Source: Planctomycetota bacterium (GTDB lineage: Bacteria; Planctomycetota; UBA8742; UBA2392). Taken from it: a stretch of DNA of 64,000 nt. Below, in pieces: positions 16,138 through 24,362 of this stretch (the first letter of the stretch is position 1; each line of letters starts with the position of its first letter). The stretch spans positions 144,311-208,310 of the forward strand of contig JAHBYA010000002.1 in assembly GCA_019636195.1 (NCBI GenBank), read 5' to 3'. Position numbers and translations under genes: made by a program. The notes under the pieces were generated by a model. The model worked only from the letters and a program-made list of their open reading frames with translations. It did no database searches and was not told the DNA's origin.

Positions 16138-17091
16138 CTACTCTTTCATTTCGTACTTCACGACTTCCAGCGTGGTGATCTTGTCGCCCTCGGTGATCAC
16201 GCGCTTGACCGGCAAGCCGTCAAACACCCACTCTTCGATGTCGCGGGCGCCCGACTTGCTTTTGTACACCGCGCACTTGAACTCACCGGCTGCTGTTTTA
16301 ACCGTCTCGCCCTCCCGCTCCGGCTTGGCGTAGGTGTCGAGCCACTCTTTCTCAGTGACGGCAGCCTCGCTCACACGGGCACCGCTGGCGGGCACGCCTT
16401 CAGCGTCACACGCCACAGCGCTGGTCGTGGTTGAGTCAGGGTTCACGCCGATCACCGACCGCTTGATGTACGTGACCGTTTCCGCGCGCGTAATCTTGTG
16501 GATGTAGTAGTTGCCCTCAGCCTGGTAAAAACGCGGCAGCTTGGACTTCGCCGCGGGCTCTATGGGTTTGTCGTCGGCCTTGGCTTCGCCCAGTTCTTTT
16601 GTCTTGAAGGCCTTGAGCCACACCGTGTCCTTGCCGTCCAGCACCTGCTTGACCACGCCGCCGCAAGGCACCTTGTCGCAGTACCACACACCCATCTGCG
16701 AAGTGCCGGCAACCCATGTGGCGACGTCACACTTGAGTACCTGCTCGCCGATCTTGTAATCGGCCTCGCTCCATTGCACCGCGATCTTGTGGGGCAGCTT
16801 CCCGAAAAGCGGGCACTTCTGCCACTCGCGTGCAACCTCACGGTCGGACAGTACTTTGCCCTCTTTGTCCTTCATCACGTGCTTGTAAGTGATCTTGCCG
16901 TCGGCTGTGCTGGTGACTTCGTAACGGACGCCGTTGCCGAGGTCCATACCGTACTCAGCCCAGTCGCCTTTCTTGGCGTCTTTCCACGTGTTCTTGCCTG
17001 ATTCCCAGTACTTGGGGTCAGCGTGCGCGGGCGCGTAGGCAACGAACGCCAGCATGCCCAGTACCGCGCATGTCAAAACCGCAAAACGCAT
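16138..17091 (-). CDS. Secreted protein with two copies of a repeated beta-rich domain
   Basis: A 317-residue protein with a signal peptide (MRFAVLTCAVLGMLAFVAYAPAHA) and a strong GGAGGAGGA ribosome-binding site before ATG 17091. It holds two divergent copies (about 30-165 and 185-317) of a domain shared with the two genes upstream. The shared pattern is an opening aromatic/Gly element (here RFYQAEGNYYIHK), a central D-x-x-G turn, a TAAGEFKCAVY strand with its conserved Cys, a Trp element (IEEWVFDGLPVKRV) and a closing LEVVKYE strand. No catalytic motif is evident. An extracytoplasmic binding or structural role is only a guess. Confidence 0.75.
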   Translation of the reverse strand: MRFAVLTCAVLGMLAFVAYAPAHADPKYWESGKNTWKDAKKGDWAEYGMDLGNGVRYEVTSTADGKITYKHVMKDKEGKVLSDREVAREWQKCPLFGKLPHKIAVQWSEADYKIGEQVLKCDVATWVAGTSQMGVWYCDKVPCGGVVKQVLDGKDTVWLKAFKTKELGEAKADDKPIEPAAKSKLPRFYQAEGNYYIHKITRAETVTYIKRSVIGVNPDSTTTSAVACDAEGVPASGARVSEAAVTEKEWLDTYAKPEREGETVKTAAGEFKCAVYKSKSGARDIEEWVFDGLPVKRVITEGDKITTLEVVKYEMKE

Positions 17092-17196
17092 AGGTTCCTC
17101 CTCCAAGGGCCCGCAACAGTGTAGCGCGAAACAGGCCCAACGCCCAAGGCCGATGCAGACAATTTCGCCAAACCGCATGTAGCGAAACGGTAACGC

Positions 17197-18528
17197 CTAC
17201 TCAACCTTCAACTCGGTCACTTCCTGCAGCATGGTTATGTCTTTTGTTTCCATGACTGAGCGAATGACGATGCCATGCCACATCCAGCTTTTCATGCCGT
17301 TGCCGGTGTCTGCCACCACGCACCGGAAGGTGCCGGCGGGCGTACTGATCGTTTCTTCGACCTGGTTGGTGTACCGCATGCGCGGGCTGGTCGGCTCACT
17401 CACCTTGATTGACGACTCGTTCTTGAACTGCTCGTTTCCCGCCTCGTCGTAGCTCGTGGTGGTGTATCTAGCTCGGCCCTTGTCCGCCGAAACTACGTCG
17501 ATCCTCATACTGTTCTGCACCTTCATACCCGCGAACGTGTGCGTTGTGCTGGTGACGCAGTAGTTGCCGGCCTTGCGATACAGGCGCCGCGCATCGTGGC
17601 CAAGATCGAACTCCACCAGCTCACTCTTATGGCTTTTGCTTTCAATACAAACCAGCAAGCCGGGAAAGGCTACCGATGTCCACGACTTCATTCCCGCGAC
17701 TTCTACGGCCCAACAGTCGAACTCACCAACCTCGCACTTCTTTCTCTCGCGGGCCATTACCGGCCCCTCGTCTTTGGCGCCGCCCGCTGCCTGGGCCAAC
17801 TCGAAAACAATTTCCGTTTCGGAGGCGGGAATTCCTTCAATGGCCTTCTTGTCCTTGTCCAAGGTATCGAACGTGAGCGTCGCGCCCTTGCCGGTGACTT
17901 TGCTGACCGTATAGCGCACATAACTGACCATCGGGTCCATTCCCGCAATCTCGGTCGTGGACTTCACTGTCCAGCTGCGACCATCCACGCGGTACAGACC
18001 CCAAGGATCGGTCTCGCCGGTTTCAAACGAGGTCAGCTTGCGAATGCGGCAGTAGTCTTTGCCCAGCTTGACCTGCTTGATGACCAGCGGGTGGTACTCG
18101 GCGCTGACCCAAGTGGTGACTTCAATGTCGCCTTCCTTGGTAACGTGCCGGCGGCAGACCCAGCCGCGCCCCGCCATTTCCAGAGACTCTTCGGGCAGCG
18201 CTTCGTCGGCTAGGGCCTTTTCTTCGACGTCCATGTCGTTGAGCTTGACTTCGCCGCTGCTGCCACCGCCGCCGCTGCCGTCTTCCCAAGTGTAGCTGGA
18301 CTTGTAAGCGGCTAACTTGCCGTCGCTGCTGGTCACGCTGCCGCGCTCGTTGCCGGTACGCGTACTTCCACCGCGGTTCCACTCTGTCAGGCGATAGGTC
18401 CAGGCGCGGCCCGCCACGCGATAAAGCTCCATGGGCTTGATCGCGGTAGTCGCGTTGGGTTTCGGCTTGTCCTGGGCGATTGCAACCGTCGCAACCAGCA
18501 ACAGCAAAGCGGCACAAGTGGTGCGCAT
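17197..18528 (-). CDS. Secreted protein with three copies of the repeated domain
   Basis: A 443-residue secreted protein (signal MRTTCAALLLLVATVAIAQ, ribosome-binding GGAGG before ATG 18528). Three domain copies start at LYRVAGRAWTYR (about 35), LYRVDGRSWTVK (about 178) and LYRKAGNYCVTS (about 316). Copies 2 and 3 retain the full pattern, with VGEFDCWAV or AGTFRCVVA, then GMKSW, then a hydrophobic closing strand. Copy 1 is the most divergent and contains a Gly/Ser stretch. The repeat spacing of roughly 140 residues suggests a bead-like chain. It lies between two paralogues carrying two and one copies. Confidence 0.78.
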   Translation of the reverse strand: MRTTCAALLLLVATVAIAQDKPKPNATTAIKPMELYRVAGRAWTYRLTEWNRGGSTRTGNERGSVTSSDGKLAAYKSSYTWEDGSGGGGSSGEVKLNDMDVEEKALADEALPEESLEMAGRGWVCRRHVTKEGDIEVTTWVSAEYHPLVIKQVKLGKDYCRIRKLTSFETGETDPWGLYRVDGRSWTVKSTTEIAGMDPMVSYVRYTVSKVTGKGATLTFDTLDKDKKAIEGIPASETEIVFELAQAAGGAKDEGPVMARERKKCEVGEFDCWAVEVAGMKSWTSVAFPGLLVCIESKSHKSELVEFDLGHDARRLYRKAGNYCVTSTTHTFAGMKVQNSMRIDVVSADKGRARYTTTSYDEAGNEQFKNESSIKVSEPTSPRMRYTNQVEETISTPAGTFRCVVADTGNGMKSWMWHGIVIRSVMETKDITMLQEVTELKVE

Positions 18529-18574
18529 GGCGGCCTCCGCACCAAAGGCTATCAGCCGTTGCTGTCAGCCGCAG

Positions 18575-18609
18575 CGAAAAAACAAAGCGGGCGCCGCAAG
18601 GCGCCCGCT
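18575..18609 (-). terminator. Rho-independent terminator after the 18626 lipoprotein gene
   Basis: On the minus strand a perfect 10-bp stem (AGCGGGCGCC / GGCGCCCGCT) with a TTGC loop is followed by a T-rich tract (TTTGTTTTTT). It lies 16 bases after the lipoprotein stop, so that gene is likely to be transcribed on its own and not with the three-domain paralogue downstream. Confidence 0.85.
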
Positions 18610-18625
18610 TCAGGTGGTGCGATGA

Positions 18626-19270
18626 CTATTCCTTGAACTCAACCAGTTCCATGGTGGTCTCGGACTTGCCGACGCCAGCCATTTCGCCGCTGCTGACGCT
18701 CTTGACCAACAGGCCGGGGTACTTCTTGCTGCTCCAGCTCTTGGTCTTCATGCCGGCAGCTTCGGTCTCGGTCACAATGCAGTCAAACTTGCCAGCCTTG
18801 ACTTCGATCGACTCTTCCTTGGTTTCGACCTTCGGGGCGTCGCCGGTGGAGCCGGTGGCCGTGGCGAACTCGATCTTGCTTTCGCTGGGCTTCACCCACT
18901 CGTTGGGCTTGCCGTCGGCGTCAAACATCGCCATTTCGACCATGGCGTGGTCGGCTGCAACGCTCTTGACGGTCCACTGCGTAAAGCTGACGTTCTCGGG
19001 CATGTCGCCCATCTTGCTGACCGACTTGTGCTTCCAAACACGGCCTTCCTTCTTGTAAAGCGCGTAGGCGTCAGTCTTCGCGGCTGAGCCGCCAGTGTCG
19101 CCACCGCCGGTCGTGCCGCCGGTATCGCCGCCGCCGGTGCAAGCTGCGGCGTTGCCGGCCGCGTTGCCCTTGGCGGGTGTGTTGCCCTTGTTGGCCGCGT
19201 TGCCGCCGCCGCATGCCACGGCGACGATTGCTACCAGGCTGAGAACTGCCAGAAGAATGCTCTTGCGCAT
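18626..19270 (-). CDS. Lipoprotein with one copy of the repeated domain
   Basis: A 214-residue predicted lipoprotein: basic start MRKS, hydrophobic core, and lipobox AVAC with Cys 20. A low-complexity linker of G, N, A, T and K follows, ending in two GGGDTGG repeats, to about residue 65. A single domain copy then begins at YALYKKEGRVWKHKS and shows DADGKP, AGKFDCIV, GMKTKSW and PGLLVKSV before the closing MELVEFKE. This is the cleanest copy and can serve as the type sequence for the family. The lipid anchor plus flexible linker suggests display from a membrane into the periplasm or outward. Confidence 0.8.
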   Translation of the reverse strand: MRKSILLAVLSLVAIVAVACGGGNAANKGNTPAKGNAAGNAAACTGGGDTGGTTGGGDTGGSAAKTDAYALYKKEGRVWKHKSVSKMGDMPENVSFTQWTVKSVAADHAMVEMAMFDADGKPNEWVKPSESKIEFATATGSTGDAPKVETKEESIEVKAGKFDCIVTETEAAGMKTKSWSSKKYPGLLVKSVSSGEMAGVGKSETTMELVEFKE

Positions 19271-19466
19271 CGAATCTCTCCCTGAACAAAGATGCCCTTA
19301 CCGGGCAACCAAATGGATGTACGTGCGCTTGCGCGAAAGCAACCGATATGCCATATTTTGAGCGCACGCCGTAAGCCCTTTGTTTATGGGGTTTGCGGTC
19401 AGGACCTGGACGCGGACCATTGGCCGTATGTCACGTTTCTTGGCCCCATGTAAGAAAACTTGACAC

Positions 19467-19706
19467 ATGCCGATCTACGAATACCGACACACCGAAAAGC
19501 GCGGTGACACCTGCGAAGAGACCTTTGAGACCTTCCAAAAAATGTCCGACGACGCGCTGACCAAGTGCCCCATCTGCGGCCAACCCGTCGAAAAGTTACT
19601 CTCGCGATTCTCCGGCGGAGTCGATAAGCTGGCTCCCAGCCGCCTCAAAGAGCTCGGCTTCACCAAGCTGGTGCGGCGCGACAAAGGCGTGTACGAGAAA
19701 GAATAG
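19467..19706 (+). CDS. FmdB-family putative regulatory protein with an incomplete zinc ribbon
   Basis: A 79-residue protein that opens MPIYEY as FmdB/YfgC-type zinc ribbons do and carries the second CxxC (CPICG) at about residue 36. The family normally has YxCxxCG near residue 8; here that position reads YEYRHTEKRGDTCEETFE with one cysteine only, so the four-Cys site is incomplete. The rest (a FETF helix, then Ser/Phe/Gly, then LKELGF) fits the family. It is followed after 26 bases by a lipoprotein gene. Function in this family is not settled. Confidence 0.75.
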   Translation: MPIYEYRHTEKRGDTCEETFETFQKMSDDALTKCPICGQPVEKLLSRFSGGVDKLAPSRLKELGFTKLVRRDKGVYEKE

Positions 19707-19732
19707 CCCCGATCCTTCCCCTGAAGTCACCT

Positions 19733-20980
19733 ATGACCCGTAAACTGCTGCCGATTGCGCTGCTGGCGCTGCTTTCCGGCTGTCCCAGCGAAGAAGAAGA
19801 AGCCGCGGATCTCAAACCCATTGAAATCACTGTCGCCACCGCCACGGGCCAGCCGGCAACACCAACCAACCCAGCGATTGAGCCCGCCGTGGCTTACGAC
19901 GGCACACGCGTGCACCTGGTTTATTGCCAGCACGATGGCTCCGGCAACCACAACCTGATGTACACCGCGCGCGTGGGCGCCGGCAGTTTTGCCTCACCCG
20001 CGCCTCTGCACCCCGCTTCAGCGGGCGACAGCCGCAAACCTCATTGTTGCCTCGACACTGCAGGCACGCTGCACGTTGTCTGGGAAGAGGGCACATCGCC
20101 CAATCGCGATATCTGGTATGTGACGATCAACGCGGTCGGAACCATCAGCACCGCCACTCCGCTGACCGCTACGCCCGAAGACGAAGCCAGCCCTCGCGTC
20201 CACGTTGACGCTTCCGGCCGGGTGCACGCAGTCTGGCAGGGCATTGCCACCAGCCCCTCGCCCTCGAGCGCGGTCTTTTACAGGCGCACACAGGCTGGAC
20301 TCTTCCTGCCGGCTGTGATCCTGCCCAAGGTCAACGCGGGCCAGCCCGCTGAGATGCCGGACATCACGACCGACGCCTTCGGGCGCGTGTACGCGGTGTG
20401 GGCGGAACAGAACGGCACATCCCGCGACATTCGCATGGTGCGCAGCGACGACAACGGCGCCAACTTCGGCCACCCGCCGGGCGGCACCGGTTTTGTCGCC
20501 AGCGGCAGCGTTGACTTGACATTCCCGCGTGTCGCCGGCGGCAAGGACGGCGAAGTATTTCTGGCGTACCTGGGCCAGGACAGCCAGGGCGACCGCGCTG
20601 TGTTTGCGACCTTTACCCAGTCCGGCTACAGCATGGCCAGCCCCGGCCAGCTTGCCAGCAGCGCCACAGGCGGCCTGCGCGACCTTGCCATTGCGGCGTT
20701 TCACCGCGGCGACGACAAGTACAACGTGTTTGTTGCCTTCAACGATGGCGGACCCACCGGGGGCAACATCGTGGTGCGGGCCAGCCACAACAACGGCGCC
20801 AACTTTCCCGGCAAGGCCAAAGACCTCAGCCAGGGCAGCACCCAGCCTGCAAGCAACCGCCTGCCGGCCATCGCGCTGGATGACAATGAGCTGATCGCCG
20901 CTTGGGAGGCCCAGCCGCAGGGCGGTGGCGTAGTGCGGATCTGGCAGAGCACAAACAGCTACAAGCTGCCGAAGAAGTAG
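19733..20980 (+). CDS. Lipoprotein with sialidase/BNR-like beta-propeller
   Basis: A 415-residue predicted lipoprotein (MTRKLLPIALLALLSGC, lipobox LSGC with Cys 17, then an acidic EEEEAADL stretch). The body has repeated short blocks such as VHLVYCQHDGSGNHNLMY, LHVVWEEG, VHAVWQG and VYAVWAEQ. Each is a strand ending in an aromatic or Trp, followed by a D/G-rich turn, as in BNR/sialidase-type six-bladed propellers. No sialidase arginine triad can be claimed by eye, so a binding or structural role is as likely as an enzyme. It is probably co-transcribed with the FmdB-like gene. Confidence 0.75.
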   Translation: MTRKLLPIALLALLSGCPSEEEEAADLKPIEITVATATGQPATPTNPAIEPAVAYDGTRVHLVYCQHDGSGNHNLMYTARVGAGSFASPAPLHPASAGDSRKPHCCLDTAGTLHVVWEEGTSPNRDIWYVTINAVGTISTATPLTATPEDEASPRVHVDASGRVHAVWQGIATSPSPSSAVFYRRTQAGLFLPAVILPKVNAGQPAEMPDITTDAFGRVYAVWAEQNGTSRDIRMVRSDDNGANFGHPPGGTGFVASGSVDLTFPRVAGGKDGEVFLAYLGQDSQGDRAVFATFTQSGYSMASPGQLASSATGGLRDLAIAAFHRGDDKYNVFVAFNDGGPTGGNIVVRASHNNGANFPGKAKDLSQGSTQPASNRLPAIALDDNELIAAWEAQPQGGGVVRIWQSTNSYKLPKK

Positions 20981-21057
20981 TGTTTGCGCGCGGTGCGGTC
21001 GGCGTGGCTTTGTTGCGAACCATGCCTTCGGGCTTGGCGGGAGTGGAAATCCCCCGG

Positions 21058-21085
21058 TTGACAGGGCAAACTTCGTTCCTACTAT
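21058..21085 (+). promoter_or_regulatory. Promoter of the alpha-CTD/TPR - kinase operon
   Basis: A perfect -35 TTGACA (21058-21063), a 16-base spacer and TACTAT (21080-21085, 4 of 6 to the -10 consensus). Transcription would start near 21092, giving a leader of about 54 bases. GGAG lies 6 bases before ATG 21146. An ATG at 21142 in another frame is ignored because it opens no long frame. Confidence 0.6.
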
Positions 21086-21145
21086 CTTCGGCCTCTGAAT
21101 TTGAGCCTCGTCAACTTGACGGGGCGGCGTTCATTGGAGCCATGA

Positions 21146-22432
21146 ATGGCCACCGCTATTGCCGCAGACTTTCTTTCAGCAATAACTGACACCAAAAGCC
21201 CGGAGATCAAGCAACTGCTTGATTTGCGCGACCAACTGCTGCGCGACCCCGGCATGAAGAAGCACGCCGAATCCGCGCTGGACGGCTGGTCCGCAACCCG
21301 CGAGCGCCAAGGCGTGCTGCTGTATCTGCTTGGCCGCACCGAACGCGCATTGGCTGTGCTTGAGACTGAGGCTTCCGCGCCCTGGGGCAAGCACTTCCTT
21401 GCCCGCGCGCTGGTTGACGCCGGGTTTTTCGCCCGCGCCGAAGAACTGCTCAGCGCCGAGTGGAAGGGCGGCAAGAGCCTTGAAACCGGCCTGCCCCTGT
21501 TCCGGGCGCTGGTGATGCAGGGCAAGCTGGATGAAGCCGAAAAGATTCTCAAGGGCATCAAGGAAGACACGCCCGCCGTGCAGGCCGCCCGCATTGAGGT
21601 GCTGATGCGCGATGGCCGTCTGCAGGAAGCCATGGACCTTGTGGTACCGCTGCAAGAGCAGCACACGGGCGACCGACATGTCGCGTTTGTGTATGCGCAG
21701 GTGGCACAGGCCGCCGGCGACGACGATGCCGCGCGTCGAGCCTACGAGGCGATTGCGCAAACGCCGCCCGTGTCAGCCGACGTGCTGATCAACCTCGGCA
21801 CGCTGTATGAAGACGAGGGCCTGTGGGACCTTGCGATCAAGTGCTACGAGACCGTGCTGCGTGAGTACCCGTGGCACCGGCGCGCCAAGCTGTTCAAGCG
21901 CGACGCCGAAGCCAGCAAGAACATGTACTACGACGAAGACCGCGAGCGCAAGGAAGACAAGCGCCTGCAGATCCTGCGCACACCGGTCACAGACTTTGAG
22001 CTGTCAGTACGCTCGCGCAACTGCCTGCAGAAGATGAAGATCGACACGCTGGGCGACCTGATTTTGAAGACCGAGACCGAGCTGCTCAGCTACAAGAACT
22101 TCGGCGAAACCAGCCTGCAGGAAATCAAGGCGATCCTTGGCAGCAAGGGCCTGCGGTTGGGCATGCGTACCGAAGAGGCTCTGGCCTACGCGCCGCCCGA
22201 AGACGGCAGCGTGCCCGTTCCGCCGGAAGAAGACCACCTCACCCAGTCGATCGATACGCTGGAGTTGTCGGTGCGTTCACGCCGATGCATGGAACGTCTC
22301 GGCATCAAGACGCTGGGGGACTTGCTCCAGAAGACCGAGGCCGAACTGCTGGCGGCGCCGAACTTCGGCCAGACATCCCTGAACGAGGTTCGCCAGAAAC
22401 TCGCCGAGCTTGGAATCTCGCTGGCAAGCTAG
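21146..22432 (+). CDS. TPR protein ending in two RNA polymerase alpha-CTD domains
   Basis: A 428-residue cytosolic protein. Residues 50-250 are TPR-like helices (ADVLINLGTLYEDEGLWDLA is the clearest unit). Residues 281-340 and 369-428 are two complete copies of the RNA polymerase alpha-subunit C-terminal domain; compare FELSVRSRNCL, TLGDLILKTETELL and NFGETSLQEIK with the E. coli alpha-CTD pattern. In copy 1 the residues equivalent to Arg265, Asn268 and Ser299 are R289, N292 and S323, but Lys298 is replaced by T322. Copy 2 keeps R377 and S411 but has R380 at the Asn268 position. A true alpha subunit N-terminal domain is absent. It is followed after 15 bases by a Ser/Thr kinase. DNA or RNA-polymerase contact is plausible, not shown. 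Confidence 0.9.
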   Translation: MATAIAADFLSAITDTKSPEIKQLLDLRDQLLRDPGMKKHAESALDGWSATRERQGVLLYLLGRTERALAVLETEASAPWGKHFLARALVDAGFFARAEELLSAEWKGGKSLETGLPLFRALVMQGKLDEAEKILKGIKEDTPAVQAARIEVLMRDGRLQEAMDLVVPLQEQHTGDRHVAFVYAQVAQAAGDDDAARRAYEAIAQTPPVSADVLINLGTLYEDEGLWDLAIKCYETVLREYPWHRRAKLFKRDAEASKNMYYDEDRERKEDKRLQILRTPVTDFELSVRSRNCLQKMKIDTLGDLILKTETELLSYKNFGETSLQEIKAILGSKGLRLGMRTEEALAYAPPEDGSVPVPPEEDHLTQSIDTLELSVRSRRCMERLGIKTLGDLLQKTEAELLAAPNFGQTSLNEVRQKLAELGISLAS

Positions 22433-22447
22433 ACACGCGGAGCGGCA

Positions 22448-23749
22448 ATGTCGGACGCCACGGGCACCGTCACCGACCCACTGGAATACCGGGAGGGTCG
22501 CGGCACGCTTGATTTCGGCGTGCTGGCGCTGCGCAACGGCTTGTTGACGCCCGAGCAGCTTGACGCCGTGCGCGCCAAGCAGGCTGCCAGCGCCAACCTG
22601 GGCGAGAACCGCACGCTCAAAGACATCATCCTTGCCGACCGGCTGATGACCGAAGAGCAGGTCCAGCGTGTCGAGCGCGCGCAGGCCCAGCTCACGCAGG
22701 ACCGCGAGCGCAAGCAGGACTTGAAGTTCAAGGGCTACGAGATCATCTCGACGCTCGGTGAAGGTGGCCTGGGCAGCGTGTTCAAGGCCCGGCAAGTAAG
22801 CCTGAACCGGCTGGTGGCCCTGAAGGTGCTGCACAATCAGTGGATCACCGACGACGAGTTTCGCAAACGCTTCGTGCTGGAAGCGCGCATCGTCGGCAAG
22901 CTTTCGCACCAGAACCTGATCCAGGTCTATGACGTCGGCCGCGAGGGCGACTACTACTACTTCAGCATGGAGTACGTGGATGGCCGTACGGTCGAGGAAT
23001 TGATCCGTGAGTCGCCACGCCGCCAGATGGAAATCGGCCGCGCCGTTGAACTGCTGATCCAGACCTTGCGCGCCATCAACTACTACAAGGACGTCGATAT
23101 CGTCCACCGCGACATCAAGCCCAGCAACATCATGGTCACGCGCAGCGGGCTCGTGAAGCTGGGCGACTTCGGCTTCGTCAAGAGCAAGCTGGACAAAGAG
23201 CTGGGCTACGAAGGCATGGTTCTGGGCACGCCCGACTACATCGCGCCTGAGCAAGCCATGGGCAAAGATGACGTCGATTACAGGGCCGACATCTACAGCC
23301 TGGGGGCTACATTCTATCACATGCTGACCGGCCGCCCGATGTACGAGGGCACGCCCAGCCGCGTGATGCTCGCCCACACTCGCGAGCCTATGCCCGACCC
23401 GCGCAGCTACCGTCCCAGCCTGACCGACGACGTCGTCGCCGTGTTGCAGCGCATGCTGGCCAAAGACCCCAACGCGCGCTACGCCAACATCAACAACCTG
23501 TTTGCCGACCTTGAGGCCCTGCGCGACACGCACAAAGCCAAGGCCCCCAACAAGTACGAGATCGGCAAGAGCAGCATCATGCGCGCGCTGAACATTGAGA
23601 AGAGCCGCCACGCCGAAATGCAAGCCAAGATCAAAGCCGCCGAAGACAAGGTCGCAAGCGCCATGGCCGGCAACCGGCTGGCTTGGGGCGTCGCAGCAGG
23701 CGCGACAATCGCAGCCATCACCTTTCTGGTGCTGTGGCTGACAAGGTAA
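22448..23749 (+). CDS. Membrane-anchored eukaryotic-like Ser/Thr protein kinase
   Basis: A 433-residue Hanks-type kinase. The glycine loop is G104EGGLG with catalytic Lys at K126 (VALKVL), HRDIKPSN at about 220-227, DFG at 240-242 and DYIAPEQ in the activation segment. All catalytic residues are present. Residues 20-85 form a helical N-terminal domain (GLLTPEQLDAV, DRLMTEEQV) also found in the kinase at 43958-45070. A single C-terminal membrane helix (about 410-431) ends at TR, leaving almost nothing outside the membrane. Its close coupling to the alpha-CTD/TPR gene makes that protein a candidate substrate or partner. Confidence 0.93.
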   Translation: MSDATGTVTDPLEYREGRGTLDFGVLALRNGLLTPEQLDAVRAKQAASANLGENRTLKDIILADRLMTEEQVQRVERAQAQLTQDRERKQDLKFKGYEIISTLGEGGLGSVFKARQVSLNRLVALKVLHNQWITDDEFRKRFVLEARIVGKLSHQNLIQVYDVGREGDYYYFSMEYVDGRTVEELIRESPRRQMEIGRAVELLIQTLRAINYYKDVDIVHRDIKPSNIMVTRSGLVKLGDFGFVKSKLDKELGYEGMVLGTPDYIAPEQAMGKDDVDYRADIYSLGATFYHMLTGRPMYEGTPSRVMLAHTREPMPDPRSYRPSLTDDVVAVLQRMLAKDPNARYANINNLFADLEALRDTHKAKAPNKYEIGKSSIMRALNIEKSRHAEMQAKIKAAEDKVASAMAGNRLAWGVAAGATIAAITFLVLWLTR

Positions 23750-23894
23750 CAACAACGGCACGGTTGGCCCCACCCATGCGGACACGGGTGAGGACACCCT
23801 GGCCGCGAATCAATTGTCAAGACTCCGTAAACCGCTCCAATCGACCAAGTCCATTGGAACGGCAAGCCGCGCGCTGGCGGGGTACGCTTCGGGC

Positions 23895-24362
23895 GTGAAG
23901 CAACCGAAGGGAATCCGATACCACCACAATCTTGCCAGCCTCCTCATCACATTCTGGACTTTGCTGGCCCTTGAGTTGGGCGCTCTGTATGGCGCGCTCT
24001 ACACCCGCGACACGCTGCTGTTTGTGCCGGCCCTGCTTGTCTCAATCCCGCTGGTGCTGATCCTCGCGGAGCTCTTGCGATGGTTCATCACTGGCCCCAC
24101 AAGCTGGGTCGTCGATGACCGCGGCCTGTGGAAGGGCACGCCCGACAGACTGGAGCAGAAGCTGGGCTGGCGCAGGCTGAAGCAGTGGTCGGTAACCTAC
24201 AATGATGACGACCAACCCTGCGGCTGGGAGTTCGTAACCGCCGCAGGAAGGCTGAAGATCACGAAGGGCGAAGTTGCTGACCCCAGCCTTGAGCTGTTCG
24301 AGAACGAAGTAATCGCCAAGTCAGGCAAGCGCCCGGGACGCAGGTTCAAGCTTGATGATTGA
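23895..24362 (+). CDS. Small two-helix membrane protein of unknown function
   Basis: About 155 residues with two adjacent membrane helices (LLITFWTLLALELGALYGAL, and a helix around VPALLVSIPLVLILAELL), then a soluble C-terminal domain with short strands (WVVDDRGLWKGTP, GWEFVTAAGRLKITKGEV) that could be a PH-like fold. GTG 23895 is chosen because the frame upstream (open from 23814) is basic and low in content; this start is uncertain. It ends in a 17-base overlap with the convergent aroA stop. No family recognised. Confidence 0.6.
   Translation: MKQPKGIRYHHNLASLLITFWTLLALELGALYGALYTRDTLLFVPALLVSIPLVLILAELLRWFITGPTSWVVDDRGLWKGTPDRLEQKLGWRRLKQWSVTYNDDDQPCGWEFVTAAGRLKITKGEVADPSLELFENEVIAKSGKRPGRRFKLDD

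Noticed and set aside
22277..23797. A 506-codon open frame on the minus strand opposite the Ser/Thr kinase
   Set aside because: Antisense shadow; the plus-strand frame has all kinase motifs.
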